The translations under genes and the position numbers were made by a program. Below are positions 23,144 to 32,607 of a stretch of DNA of 49,986 nt, in pieces. The stretch lies in assembly GCA_964600385.1 (NCBI GenBank), contig CAZRJC010000014.1:1-49986 (forward strand), read 5' to 3'. Within the stretch, counting starts at the first letter, position 1, and each line of letters starts with the position of its first letter. Below the pieces are notes generated by a model, which did not search any database, was not told the DNA's origin, and worked only from the letters and a program-made list of their open reading frames with translations. The stretch comes from DMER64 sp964600385 (lineage in GTDB: Bacteria; Bacteroidota; Bacteroidia; Bacteroidales; UBA932).

Positions 23144-24538
23144 CTATTGGTGATTCATAACAGATTCAATTTCATCTACAGTCACCGGAAGGCGTTTGCT
23201 GCCCAGCAGACGGTGCCCGTTTGGAGTGATAAGAACGTCATCTTCTATGCGGATTCCTCCAAAATCATAATGCGGAACGCATTTGTCAAAGTTAATGAAA
23301 GCGGCATTATGCCCTTCTTTTTTCCACATTTCAAGCAGAGTGGGGATAAAATAGAATCCCGGCTCGATAGTCATTACGTTTCCGGCCTGAAGAGCCCTGG
23401 CCATGCGCAATGATTTAAGCCCAAACTGGGTGCTGCGGGTCATCGTATGGTCATAGCCCACAAAAATTTCTCCAAGGTCTTCCATGTCGTGAACGTCAAG
23501 GCCCATATTGTGTCCCAGCCCTGCAGGCCAGAAAGCGGCATGGGCACCGGCTGCCACGGCTTCTGCGGTATCGCCCTTCATGATGCCGAGGTCTTTAAGG
23601 CCGTCGGTGATTATATAGGCGGCAGCCAGGTGTACTTCCTTGAAAGGAACGCCGGGAGCGCACATACCGGTACAATGATTGTTGGCCTTGAGTACCAGGT
23701 TATACAAGTCTTTCTGCAGGCCGGTGAATTTCCCCGAGCAGGGTATGGTGCGTGTAAAGTCGCTGTCGTAATGGCTGTTAATTTCGGCTCCGGCATCCAT
23801 CAGCAGCAATCGCCCTTCGGTAAGGATCTGATGATGCGAATGGCCATGCATCACTTCTCCGTTCTGAGTAAGGATGATCGGGAATGAAGGCATATAACCT
23901 CCGCTTACGGCAATGCCTTCCATTATGCCCGCCAGTTCCTGTTCCACCATGCCGGTTCTGGCCATGCTCATGGCCGTATAGTGCATGACGTATCCCAGAT
24001 CACAGGCTTTGTCCAATTCGGCAATTTCTTCGGGTTGCTTGATCATTCGCATGGAAACCACCGCACGGATAAGTGCTTCTGAGGCTGCAGACTTCTGGTC
24101 TTTCGGATGAATGCCAAAAATGTCCATCAGTTCTATCATGTTGTCGCCACGGTACGGGGGCAGGAAGTGAACTTTTCTTCCGGCTTTCAGTGCTTTCTGG
24201 ATGAACTCGCCCAGTTTGCCCCTGGACAGGGTGTCTTTCACGCCCACCAGAGCGGCTTTCTCCTGCATTTTAGGCAGAGGTCCTGTCCAAACGATATCGT
24301 CTATACTTACATCGTCGGCAAAAAGGATCTCGGCGCCCGATTCAAAATCAATGACAGCTGCCAGATCCGGTTCGTCCAGACCAAAATAATAGAGGAAGGT
24401 GCTGTCCTGTCTGAAATGATAGGTGTTGTCTTTATAATTGCAGGGAGCTTCGTGATTTCCCATGAAAAGGGCAATGCCTTTATCCAGCTTTGATTTCAGC
24501 TGCATCCGGCGGTTAATGTAGATTTCTTTAGAGAACAT
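23144..24538 (-). CDS. pepP: Aminopeptidase P (Xaa-Pro aminopeptidase, M24B)
   Basis: 464 aa from the ATG at 24538; a start at 24559 would cover the -7 element. An N-terminal AMP_N domain (residues 1-140) precedes the pita-bread catalytic domain. The five metal ligands are seen: MDAGAEINSHYDSDFTRT (Asp, Asp), GLGHNMGLDVHD (His), IEPGFYF (Glu) and RIEDDVLIT (Glu). It removes N-terminal residues before proline in the cytoplasm. No signal peptide. It diverges from ygiQ across mirrored promoter elements. Confidence 0.93.
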   Translation of the reverse strand: MFSKEIYINRRMQLKSKLDKGIALFMGNHEAPCNYKDNTYHFRQDSTFLYYFGLDEPDLAAVIDFESGAEILFADDVSIDDIVWTGPLPKMQEKAALVGVKDTLSRGKLGEFIQKALKAGRKVHFLPPYRGDNMIELMDIFGIHPKDQKSAASEALIRAVVSMRMIKQPEEIAELDKACDLGYVMHYTAMSMARTGMVEQELAGIMEGIAVSGGYMPSFPIILTQNGEVMHGHSHHQILTEGRLLLMDAGAEINSHYDSDFTRTIPCSGKFTGLQKDLYNLVLKANNHCTGMCAPGVPFKEVHLAAAYIITDGLKDLGIMKGDTAEAVAAGAHAAFWPAGLGHNMGLDVHDMEDLGEIFVGYDHTMTRSTQFGLKSLRMARALQAGNVMTIEPGFYFIPTLLEMWKKEGHNAAFINFDKCVPHYDFGGIRIEDDVLITPNGHRLLGSKRLPVTVDEIESVMNHQ

Positions 24539-24556
24539 AATAAATGAGATTTTTCT

Positions 24557-24585
24557 CAAAGGTACTAAAAAGTCACGTACCTTTG
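24557..24585. promoter_or_regulatory. Mirrored divergent promoter elements pepP/ygiQ
   Basis: CAAAGGTAC (24557-24565) and GTACCTTTG (24577-24585) form a 9-bp inverted repeat around 11 nt. Each contains TACCTTTG facing outward. The plus element ends 4 nt before the ygiQ ATG, while the minus one lies 18 nt before the pepP ATG. Confidence 0.6.
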
Positions 24586-24589
24586 CGCC

Positions 24590-26311
24590 ATGTTGCCTAC
24601 TTCACGAAAAGAACTGGACGCGCTTGGTTACGACAATGTTGACATCATCCTTTTTTCGGGAGATGCTTATGTGGACCATCCTTCTTTCGGCCCGGCGGTC
24701 ATCGGCCGCGTGCTGGAAGCGCAGGGATACCGCGTTGCCATAGTACCTCAGCCCAACTGGCGGGATGATCTGCGCGATTTTACCAAACTGGGAAAGCCGA
24801 GGCTTTTCTTTGGGGTAAGTGCCGGGAACATGGATTCCATGGTCAACCATTATACGGCCGCCAGGCGTTTGCGAAGCAATGACGCTTATACGCCGGGAGG
24901 GAATGCAGGCATGCGTCCCGATTATGCCGTGACCGTTTATACCCGCATTCTCAGGCAGCTTTTTCCCGAGGTTCCGGTAATACTTGGCGGCATTGAAGCT
25001 TCTTTGCGCCGGCTTACTCATTACGATTACTGGAAAGACGAGTTACTTCCTTCGGTATTGGTGGATTCCGGAGCCGATTACCTGGTTTACGGGATGGGCG
25101 AGAGGCCCATTATTGAGCTGGCAGCCGGGTTACGGGCAAAAGCCGATCCCGAAGTATTGCGTAAAATTCCGCAGATAGCTTACCTGCGAAAGGGAATGCC
25201 CGGTGTGGATACTTCAGGAGAAGAGGCGGTTGTTTTGCCTCCCAACAGTGCCTGCAGGAAAGATAAAGCCGTTTTTGCAAGGCATTTCAAAATGATTGAA
25301 GAACAGGCCAACAGGGAAAATTCACCGGTGCTAATTGAACCGCAGGAAAACGGGAAAGACGAATATGTGGTGGTGAATCCGCCTTTTCCTCCGGCTACCA
25401 CAGAGGAACTGGACGCCGTATACGATCTCCCGTTCACGTATAAAGCCCATTGGCGCTATAAAAACAAACGGATCCCCGCACTGGACATGATACAGTTCTC
25501 GGTATGCCTGCACCGGGGATGTTTTGGCGGCTGCAGTTTCTGTACCATTGCCGCACATCAGGGGAAACAGATATCATCCCGTTCCACGGCCTCGGTGCTC
25601 AGGGAAATTGAACAGCTCTCGGCACTTGACAACTTCAAGGGCCACCTTACCGATTTGGGCGGCCCCACGGCCAATATGTACAGGATGCATGGAATAAACA
25701 GAGAGTTGTGTGCCGCATGCAGGCGGACTTCCTGTCTTTTTCCCAACAGATGCCGGAATCTTGATCATTCGCATGCACCTTTGCTTTCCCTGTACAAAAA
25801 GGTGCGGGATTTGCCTCAGATTAAGAAAGCTACAATCGGAAGCGGTATACGCTACGATCTATTCCTGGACAGGGACGGATTCCTGGACAACGAGAGTGAA
25901 GCCTATTTCAATACTTTGCTGGAGCATCACGTATCGGGCCGCCTGAAGGTAGCCCCCGAACATACCGAGGACAATGTGCTTAAGTACATGCACAAACCAT
26001 CTTTTGAACTCTACCGCAAGTTGTCAGCCGCCTTTTACTCACGGAACAAAAGTATGGGACTGAAGCAGCAGCTTATTCCGTATTTTATTTCTTCTCATCC
26101 GGGATGTGCGCTTAAGGACATGGAAAAGCTTTCCGCCAAATTCTCGAAAGAAGGGATAAAAGTAGAACAGGTACAGGATTTCACACCCACTCCAATGACC
26201 AAATCCTCGGTAATGTATTATTCAGGGATAGACCCCGATACCGGAGAAAAAGTTTTTGTTGAGCGCAATATGCAAAAAAAAGCCCTCCAGAAGGAGAGCT
26301 TTTTCAGGTAG
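24590..26311 (+). CDS. ygiQ: YgiQ-family radical SAM protein
   Basis: 573 aa. The radical-SAM Cys motif is CFGGCSFC (C311, C315, C318), with DUF3362-type and B12-like N-terminal sequence (SGDAYVDHPSFGPAVIGRVLEAQGY) typical of YgiQ. The CAACRRTSCLFPNRC cluster may bind a second metal centre. Members are usually over 600 aa, so this one is slightly short at the C-terminus. The cellular reaction is not established in the family. The last codons form a terminator hairpin. Confidence 0.92.
   Translation: MLPTSRKELDALGYDNVDIILFSGDAYVDHPSFGPAVIGRVLEAQGYRVAIVPQPNWRDDLRDFTKLGKPRLFFGVSAGNMDSMVNHYTAARRLRSNDAYTPGGNAGMRPDYAVTVYTRILRQLFPEVPVILGGIEASLRRLTHYDYWKDELLPSVLVDSGADYLVYGMGERPIIELAAGLRAKADPEVLRKIPQIAYLRKGMPGVDTSGEEAVVLPPNSACRKDKAVFARHFKMIEEQANRENSPVLIEPQENGKDEYVVVNPPFPPATTEELDAVYDLPFTYKAHWRYKNKRIPALDMIQFSVCLHRGCFGGCSFCTIAAHQGKQISSRSTASVLREIEQLSALDNFKGHLTDLGGPTANMYRMHGINRELCAACRRTSCLFPNRCRNLDHSHAPLLSLYKKVRDLPQIKKATIGSGIRYDLFLDRDGFLDNESEAYFNTLLEHHVSGRLKVAPEHTEDNVLKYMHKPSFELYRKLSAAFYSRNKSMGLKQQLIPYFISSHPGCALKDMEKLSAKFSKEGIKVEQVQDFTPTPMTKSSVMYYSGIDPDTGEKVFVERNMQKKALQKESFFR
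26277..26304. terminator. Bidirectional terminator inside the ygiQ 3' end
   Basis: AAAAAGC (26277-26283) and CTCC (26285-26288) pair with GGAG (26293-26296) and GCTTTTT (26298-26304) around an AGAA loop, with one mismatch. A- and T-runs flank both sides, so it can stop both ygiQ and the convergent susD transcript. Confidence 0.7.
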
Positions 26312-26323
26312 GACAAGGGTTTT

Positions 26324-27802
26324 CTAGTACCCGGGATTCTGTTGCGAACGGATGGCCTCATTGGCATTCATCTCGTCTGTGGAAATAGGCAGAATCGTTT
26401 TGTAGAATGTCCTGTCGATAGTTTTGTCACGGTGCGTAATCACAACGGACGGCGTGATAAATTCATCATTGAAGGTTATTGTTTTATTCAGGCGCATCAT
26501 ATCAAAGAAACGATGTCCTTCGGCAAATAATTCTTTACTTCTCTCGTTAAGGATCATGTCAACTGTAACGGTAGTGGCAGTGGCAGCCGGCAATCCCGGA
26601 GACCGCTTGCGTATTTCCTGGAGGTAAGTGGCGGCTTTGTCCTTATTGCCTGTACCCAAAGCGGCTTCTGCAGCAATCAGATACACTTCTGAAAGACGAA
26701 TCACTTTAATATTCACAGCCGTGCTTGATCCCTTACCGTCTCCGACCAGGTTGGTACTGCCGCTGTATTTATAACAGGAACCAAACCTGTGTATTTTTGT
26801 GTCGGTGAACGACTCGTCGTCACTCATGATACCCCAGCGAACATCATTGGGGTCTTCATCCATCCTCTGAATCCAGTAATCGCTGGCCATAAACCATCCC
26901 ATGGCACTGGTGGACCCGTGTTTTGATCGTCTCAGGTAGAAGCCCAGCGACCCGGTTCCCAGGTCGGATTCATCCTGATAGATTGCCAGTTCAAAGATAG
27001 ACTCGGAGCTATATTGTGCAGCCCATGATCCAACCCAGTTGGCATTGGAATAGAGGGTATAGACTTTGGAGTTGATCACCGTTTCTGCCGCAGCCAGTGA
27101 CGAAGCATAGTTTTCCATATACAAGTACACTTTTGCCTGAAGGGCCATGTTGGCATAATAATTAACATACCCGGAAGATTTAGACTTGGACAGGAACGGA
27201 GCTCCGTCTGTAAGGTCCTTGACAATCTGGGCATATACCTGTTCAACTGTGGCGCGGGTAGGCTCTGCCGATGCATCCTGAGGTTCGAGAATCAGTGGAA
27301 CACCGTAAGCCGATTTATCCATATTATATGGTTTTCCGTACAGACGAACAAGGTCGAAATACATAAGTGCACGAAGAGTAAGTGCCTGGCCTTTGTATGA
27401 TTCCAGGGCAGATGTCATTGTTCCGGCTTCGGCTATCTTGTCAATATTCAACAAAAGGTTGTTCACCTGGGCCAGACAGTGATAAATCTGTACCCAATAA
27501 CCCGAATAGGAGTTGGAAGAAGCCGAATGATTAAACACATACAGAGCGTCCAGACCGCGTCCCTGCGAACGGATGGTCAGATCCCCGCCTTTTGCGTCGC
27601 CATACATAATAAAGTTACGTCCGTAATAACTGGCGGAAGTCATTTTGCTCATGATTCCGTTCATAACCACTTCCGCATCGGCAGCCGTGGTAATGGAGGT
27701 CTCAGCTGGGGCAGAGTTGCTGGGAACTACATCAAGGAATCCTTGGCAGGAAACAAACAGAACAACGCAAAGTGCTGTAAGTAATATATATATCTTTTTC
27801 AT
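26324..27802 (-). CDS. SusD/RagB-family outer-membrane lipoprotein
   Basis: 492 aa from the MKKIYILL start at 27802; an ATG at 27814 is also possible. Lipobox FVSC, followed by the QGFLDVVPS start typical of SusD. TPR-like helices and the C-terminal INERSKELFAEGHRFFDMMR-like motif (ILNERSKELFAEGHRFFDMMRLNK) match RagB/SusD. It forms the surface lid that hands a ligand to the SusC barrel. The stop of SusC lies 20 nt upstream. No glycosidase, sulfatase or regulator is attached, so the ligand cannot be guessed from enzymes. Confidence 0.93.
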   Translation of the reverse strand: MKKIYILLTALCVVLFVSCQGFLDVVPSNSAPAETSITTAADAEVVMNGIMSKMTSASYYGRNFIMYGDAKGGDLTIRSQGRGLDALYVFNHSASSNSYSGYWVQIYHCLAQVNNLLLNIDKIAEAGTMTSALESYKGQALTLRALMYFDLVRLYGKPYNMDKSAYGVPLILEPQDASAEPTRATVEQVYAQIVKDLTDGAPFLSKSKSSGYVNYYANMALQAKVYLYMENYASSLAAAETVINSKVYTLYSNANWVGSWAAQYSSESIFELAIYQDESDLGTGSLGFYLRRSKHGSTSAMGWFMASDYWIQRMDEDPNDVRWGIMSDDESFTDTKIHRFGSCYKYSGSTNLVGDGKGSSTAVNIKVIRLSEVYLIAAEAALGTGNKDKAATYLQEIRKRSPGLPAATATTVTVDMILNERSKELFAEGHRFFDMMRLNKTITFNDEFITPSVVITHRDKTIDRTFYKTILPISTDEMNANEAIRSQQNPGY

Positions 27803-27821
27803 GGTGTTGTTCATTTATTTA

Positions 27822-30800
27822 TTAAAAACTAAGTTCCAGACCAAAAGTGAAGGTTTTCCCAAGTGGAATCTCCCATCCTCTTGAACCGTATTCGTTTACT
27901 TCGGGGTCATATTCTTTGTGAGCGGCAAGAGTCCACAAATTGGATCCGTTGAAGAATACCCTTACGTTTTGAACGTTGATCTTATTGATCAGTTGTTTTG
28001 GCAGACTGTACGATATGGTGATGTTTTTCAGTCTCAGGTAGTCGGCTTTATTCAAGTGGCGGCTACTCTTCTGGTTGACGTCTTCCATGTCAATGGCTAT
28101 GCGCTGAGGATAAGCAGCTGTTTTATTATCCGGTGTCCAGCGGTTATCGTAGCACCATTGTGACATGATGCGTTCCCAGTAGTATCCGTCATCATTAACG
28201 TCGCGGGCAACTGAATTGTAGGTATATCCACCCAGTTTGTATGTGAAGTTAAGAGCAACCGACAGGCCTTTCCATGCGAAATCCGTATTGATACCGCCGT
28301 AGAATTTTGGTTGAGCCGTTCCCAGAATGGTTTCACTGGCTTTTGAATAGCTGTAGGTAGCCGGACGCCCGTCTACCATCAGGTCGGATTCCTTTTCGTT
28401 ATTCAGGAACCATACATTCTTCCCGGTTTCGTCTTCAACACCGGCCCATTCCAGTCCATAGAAGGACAAAGTGGATTCGCCTTCCCTGTAAATGAATTTG
28501 GCTCTGCTATCTCCGCCGGTGGGATCGTACCATACGATGTCCTTTTTTTCATAGAGTTTGGTTACCGATGAGTTGATCCACGATCCGGTCAGACCGGCGC
28601 TCCATCTGATCTGGTTGTTGCGGATGATGTCTCCGCTAATCTCTATTTCAATACCGTGGTTATTGATTTCCCCAATGTTCCGGAGTGTGGAACTGAAACC
28701 GGTAACGGTGGAAATGGGAACACTCTGCAGCAGGTCCTTGGAGTCCCGGCTAAAATATTCAACGGTACCGTTCAACCGGTTGTTGAACAACCCGAATTCG
28801 AGGGCTGCATTGTAGGTATAACTGGTTTCCCATGACAGGTTGGCATCGGCAATGTTGGAAACTCCGCCTCCGGGTTCTGTCATGTATTTATTTGCATAGG
28901 TGGTAAGTGCGCGCCAACCGTAGTTGGAGGATGGCAACGTTCCGTTGACCCCGTATGAAGCTCTCAGTCTGAGGTTCGAGATCTCTTTTATGTCTTTCAT
29001 GAATCCTTCGTTATTGATTCTCCATGATGCGGCCACGGACCAGAAGTTGCCCCAGCGGGTATTGGGCCCGAGTCTTGAAGATCCGTCACGGCGGAACGAC
29101 CCGGAAACATAGTAACGCCCGTCGTAGCTGTATTCGGCACGTGAGAGCACTGATAACATGGTGTTACCCCAATAATAGGCATTGGCATCGAGCTTACCTG
29201 CCGTGGCTACGGTATGGAGTGCACTGGTAGGCAGGTTGGTGCCGGAAGAACGTTGAAAATCGGTCCTGTTTTCTTCAGCTTCCCAACCAACCAGAAGGTT
29301 AAGGGTGTGCTTTTCGGCAAATTCCTTATCGTAGTTCAGGGTGGTGGAAGAAACCACTTTCCTTACGTTGGTGCTCATTTCGGTGACTGAACCGTTATCG
29401 GTAGATCCGTTAAAGTGATTGGCACTGTAGTAGATATGATCCAGTGTCTGAGTGTTGTCCAGCGAAAGTACGGATTTCAGCACCAGATCGGGTGTGAATT
29501 TCACGGCAACGGTTTCGTTGGCCGAAATTTTCAGCACATTGGATGAGTTTTCCCATTCGTTGTTATAGTATAAAGAATTGTAGGCATAACTGCCGTAGCG
29601 GGCTGTCCATGGGTCACCCGTTTTGTAGTCGGTCGGCCAGTAGAGAGGCCACAAAAGGTTGCGGGATTGCATGAAATAGTTGGATCCCGTACTTCTTGTG
29701 TCATTAAAACCGTGCTGAACATTCTTGGCCAGGTTCACATTAGTTGAAAATTCAACGTGTTTGCCCACTTTCTGTGAAACGTTCAAGCGTCCCGAAATAC
29801 GGCTGAAATCATTGACAGTGCTTCGTCCCTGTTCTTTTGTATAAGAAAGAGAAGAATAATAACTGGTAGCATCGGTTGCACCGCTTACTGACAAATCATA
29901 TGTCTGATAAACGGCAGTACGGAAAAGCACATCGTCCCAGTTATAATATTTGCCTTCCCTGTTTTCAGCACCGTCTGTCATCCCAAGGATTTTAAGGGAG
30001 TTCACCGTGAAATCATCGGCTGTAAAATAATAACCGTGTTTGTTAAACCGTTTGTTCAGCTGGGCCAGAGCAGATTTGCTGGAGGCTTCATCTGTTTTCC
30101 CGTCATATTTACCGGCATTCCAGAAGTTTTCGTAATACAGTTCAACCTGTTGCTCCGGGCTGGCAATATCAAAATTGGTAGTGGCAAACGTAGGGGTGAT
30201 CCCGACAGATGCTTTGAAATTCACAACCGGTTTCCCTAATTTTCCACGTTTGGTCGTAACAACAATAACCCCGTTGGCAGCGCGTGAGCCGTAAAGTGCA
30301 GATGCGGCGGCATCTTTAAGTACGGTTATGGACTCGATATCCGTAGGGTTTAATGTGCTCATTACGTTGTTACTGGAGTACAGGTAGTCGCTCATCTGAC
30401 CTGAGCTTCCGGATATGACGGGAACCCCGTCAATAACATAAAGTGGTTCATTGGAAGCATTCATGGATCCGATACCACGTACCCTGATACTGGAAGTAGA
30501 ACCGGCCTGTCCGGAGTTTGTCGTGATTTGCATCCCGGCTACTTTGCCGTTCAGGGCACTTTCAAAGGAAAGAGCGGGGACGTCTTTGATGGATTCACTT
30601 TTGACGACAGAAGCGGCACCTGTGTACGTACCTTTTTTTGCTGTTCCATAGGCAACTACCATGACTTCTTCAAGCGCCATGGCGTCCGGTGTCATCTGAA
30701 CCTGAAGCAGCGATCTGCCTTCAAGGGGAACTTCAATGGTAGTGTAGCCAATGTAAGAAAAAACCAACACAGCATTGGCCGGACACCTTTCAATGGTGAA

Positions 30801-30974
30801 TTTCCCGTCCAGATCCGTGTTGGCTCCAATTCCTCTTTCACCCTTGACAAGAATGGTAACATAGGGGAGTGGTGAGCCATCTTCAGAAGAAGTTACTGTG
30901 CCAGTAACCCTCGTTTGTGCCATAGCGGTAACCGATAATAGAACCGCAAGCACAAAGAAAAATGATTTCTTCAT
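27822..30974 (-). CDS. SusC/RagA-family TonB-linked outer-membrane transporter
   Basis: 1050 aa. Signal peptide (1-19, AMAQ), a carboxypeptidase-regulatory-like domain (about 22-105), the TonB-box region EEVMVVAYGTAKK, a plug domain with GVPVISG and DAAASALYGSRAANGVIVVTTKRG, and a 22-strand barrel to the C-terminal FTFGLELSF. It imports a nutrient across the outer membrane with TonB energy. The upstream region carries a TAACTTTG -7 element (31041-31048) with TTGC 20 nt before it. It diverges from the histidine-degradation operon. Confidence 0.95.
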   Translation of the reverse strand: MKKSFFFVLAVLLSVTAMAQTRVTGTVTSSEDGSPLPYVTILVKGERGIGANTDLDGKFTIERCPANAVLVFSYIGYTTIEVPLEGRSLLQVQMTPDAMALEEVMVVAYGTAKKGTYTGAASVVKSESIKDVPALSFESALNGKVAGMQITTNSGQAGSTSSIRVRGIGSMNASNEPLYVIDGVPVISGSSGQMSDYLYSSNNVMSTLNPTDIESITVLKDAAASALYGSRAANGVIVVTTKRGKLGKPVVNFKASVGITPTFATTNFDIASPEQQVELYYENFWNAGKYDGKTDEASSKSALAQLNKRFNKHGYYFTADDFTVNSLKILGMTDGAENREGKYYNWDDVLFRTAVYQTYDLSVSGATDATSYYSSLSYTKEQGRSTVNDFSRISGRLNVSQKVGKHVEFSTNVNLAKNVQHGFNDTRSTGSNYFMQSRNLLWPLYWPTDYKTGDPWTARYGSYAYNSLYYNNEWENSSNVLKISANETVAVKFTPDLVLKSVLSLDNTQTLDHIYYSANHFNGSTDNGSVTEMSTNVRKVVSSTTLNYDKEFAEKHTLNLLVGWEAEENRTDFQRSSGTNLPTSALHTVATAGKLDANAYYWGNTMLSVLSRAEYSYDGRYYVSGSFRRDGSSRLGPNTRWGNFWSVAASWRINNEGFMKDIKEISNLRLRASYGVNGTLPSSNYGWRALTTYANKYMTEPGGGVSNIADANLSWETSYTYNAALEFGLFNNRLNGTVEYFSRDSKDLLQSVPISTVTGFSSTLRNIGEINNHGIEIEISGDIIRNNQIRWSAGLTGSWINSSVTKLYEKKDIVWYDPTGGDSRAKFIYREGESTLSFYGLEWAGVEDETGKNVWFLNNEKESDLMVDGRPATYSYSKASETILGTAQPKFYGGINTDFAWKGLSVALNFTYKLGGYTYNSVARDVNDDGYYWERIMSQWCYDNRWTPDNKTAAYPQRIAIDMEDVNQKSSRHLNKADYLRLKNITISYSLPKQLINKINVQNVRVFFNGSNLWTLAAHKEYDPEVNEYGSRGWEIPLGKTFTFGLELSF

Positions 30975-31040
30975 GTAATTTTAGGTTAAATTTTTATGTT
31001 TTGGTTTTAGGCCTTTCATAGTACAGCTTACTATGTATGA

Positions 31041-31048
31041 CAAAGTTA
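31041..31048 (-). promoter_or_regulatory. -7 element (TAACTTTG) of susC
   Basis: Minus-strand TAnnTTTG with a TTGC -33-like box 20 nt upstream (31069-31072). The implied leader is about 60 nt to the ATG at 30974. Confidence 0.6.
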
Positions 31049-31079
31049 AAAATTACTTTTAATTCTTAGCAATTTGAGG

Positions 31080-31087
31080 TATTTTTG
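31080..31087 (+). promoter_or_regulatory. -7 element (TATTTTTG) of the hut operon
   Basis: TAnnTTTG 26 nt before the hutH ATG. It diverges from the susC element, with 31 nt between the two. Confidence 0.5.
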
Positions 31088-31113
31088 TTGCCTATTGTGA
31101 ATAATTAGCCCAA

Positions 31114-32607
31114 ATGAATACACATTTTATATCTGTGACCCCGCTTAAACCAGAAGATCTTAAAAAAATCACACGCCCCGGTTCTCATATTGAACTTTCG
31201 GCAGATGTCTCTGAACGTATTGAAAGATGCCGTAATTACCTGAATACAAAAATTAAGAATTCCGGAGAGTTGATCTATGGTGTGAATACGGGTTTCGGAG
31301 CCCTGTATAATGTGGCCGTTGGTGTCGAGCAACTGGCCCGTTTGCAGAAGAACCTGGTGATGTCTCATGCATGCGGCATGGGCCCCGAGGTGCCCCGTGA
31401 GATTGTCCGGCTCATGATTTTTCTGAAAATCCAGTCTCTTTCATACGGACATTCAGGTGTACAGCTTAAAACCGTTCAGCGTCTTGTTGACTTCTTCAAC
31501 AACGAAGTATATCCCGTGGTATATGAACAGGGATCGCTGGGAGCATCGGGCGATCTCGCCCCGCTGGCGCACATGGCCCTCCCCCTGATAGGCATGGGAG
31601 AAGTGGATTTCCGGGGAGAACGCATTAGCGGAACCCGCCTGAACGAAATCATGGGATGGGATCCCATTGAATTGCAATCCAAGGAGGGGCTTGCACTGCT
31701 CAACGGCACCCAGTTCATGTGTGCCTACGGCCTGTGGTGTCTGTTGAAAGCACAGAATCTTTGCCGGCAGGCAGATATGATCTGTGCCTTGTCCTTAGAT
31801 GCGTACGACGGCAGGATAGAACCTTTTACCCCGCAGGTACATGCCATAAGAGCCCATAAAGGTCAGGCGGTGACGGCAGAGAATGTACGTACCTTCCTGG
31901 AAGGGAGCGAATTGATCTCAAGACCCAAAAAACACGTTCAGGATCCGTATTCTTTCCGCTGTGCCCCACAGGTACACGGTGCCTCAAGGGATTGCGTGGA
32001 ATATGTGACTCAGGTACTGACAACCGAGATGAATTCCGCCACAGACAATCCGACTATTTTTCCCGACCTTGACCAGGTTGTTTCTGCCGGAAATTTCCAC
32101 GGTCAGCCGCTGGCTCTGGCCATGGACTTTTTGAGTATCGCCATAGCCGAATTGGGCAGCATATCGGAAAGAAGAACCAATCAACTGGTCCTCGGCAAAC
32201 GGGAACTGCCTGCTTTCCTGGTAGCCAGACCCGGGCTGAACAGCGGTTTCATGATCCCGCAATATACTGCGGCATCCATAGTCAGTCAGAACAAGCAGCT
32301 TTGTACCCCGGCCTGTGTGGACTCCATTGATTCTTCGCAGGCTCAGGAGGACCATGTGAGCATGGGATCCAATTCGGCTCTCAAATGCTACCGTGTCATG
32401 AATAACGTACAAAGGGTGCTTGCCATTGAGTTGTTCAATGCTGCGCAGGCGCTTGAATTCAGAAGACCGGCAAGAACTTCTCCGGTGCTGGAAAACGTGG
32501 TTGCGCGGTTTCGTGAACACGTTCCTTTCATTGAAGACGATACACTTATGTATCCCTACCTGCAACAAGCAGAAAAATTCTTGTCCGATGAGTTATATAC
32601 TGATTGA
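31114..32607 (+). CDS. hutH: Histidine ammonia-lyase
   Basis: 497 aa, normal for HutH. The MIO prosthetic group forms from Ala144-Ser145-Gly146 in GSLGASGDLAPLAH. YGVNTGFG, the LLNGTQFM helix, and QEDHVSMG are all in place. It removes ammonia from L-histidine to give urocanate. TAL/PAL and aryl-polyene starter enzymes share the fold, but the hutI and FTCD genes behind it make histidine the substrate. It overlaps hutI by 20 nt. The expected next enzyme, urocanase (hutU), is absent from the window. Confidence 0.95.
   Translation: MNTHFISVTPLKPEDLKKITRPGSHIELSADVSERIERCRNYLNTKIKNSGELIYGVNTGFGALYNVAVGVEQLARLQKNLVMSHACGMGPEVPREIVRLMIFLKIQSLSYGHSGVQLKTVQRLVDFFNNEVYPVVYEQGSLGASGDLAPLAHMALPLIGMGEVDFRGERISGTRLNEIMGWDPIELQSKEGLALLNGTQFMCAYGLWCLLKAQNLCRQADMICALSLDAYDGRIEPFTPQVHAIRAHKGQAVTAENVRTFLEGSELISRPKKHVQDPYSFRCAPQVHGASRDCVEYVTQVLTTEMNSATDNPTIFPDLDQVVSAGNFHGQPLALAMDFLSIAIAELGSISERRTNQLVLGKRELPAFLVARPGLNSGFMIPQYTAASIVSQNKQLCTPACVDSIDSSQAQEDHVSMGSNSALKCYRVMNNVQRVLAIELFNAAQALEFRRPARTSPVLENVVARFREHVPFIEDDTLMYPYLQQAEKFLSDELYTD

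Noticed and set aside
19235..24538. Upstream starts for the M28 (20593) and aminopeptidase P (24559) genes
   Set aside because: Both would place the start in front of or inside the mirrored -7 elements and, for M28, within the divergent gene; the downstream ATGs give a proper signal peptide or family N-terminus.
31114..32607. Tyrosine ammonia-lyase for aryl-polyene/flexirubin starter supply
   Set aside because: The gene overlaps hutI and lies in an operon with FTCD, 20 kb away from the DarA/DarB cluster, so histidine breakdown is the better explanation.
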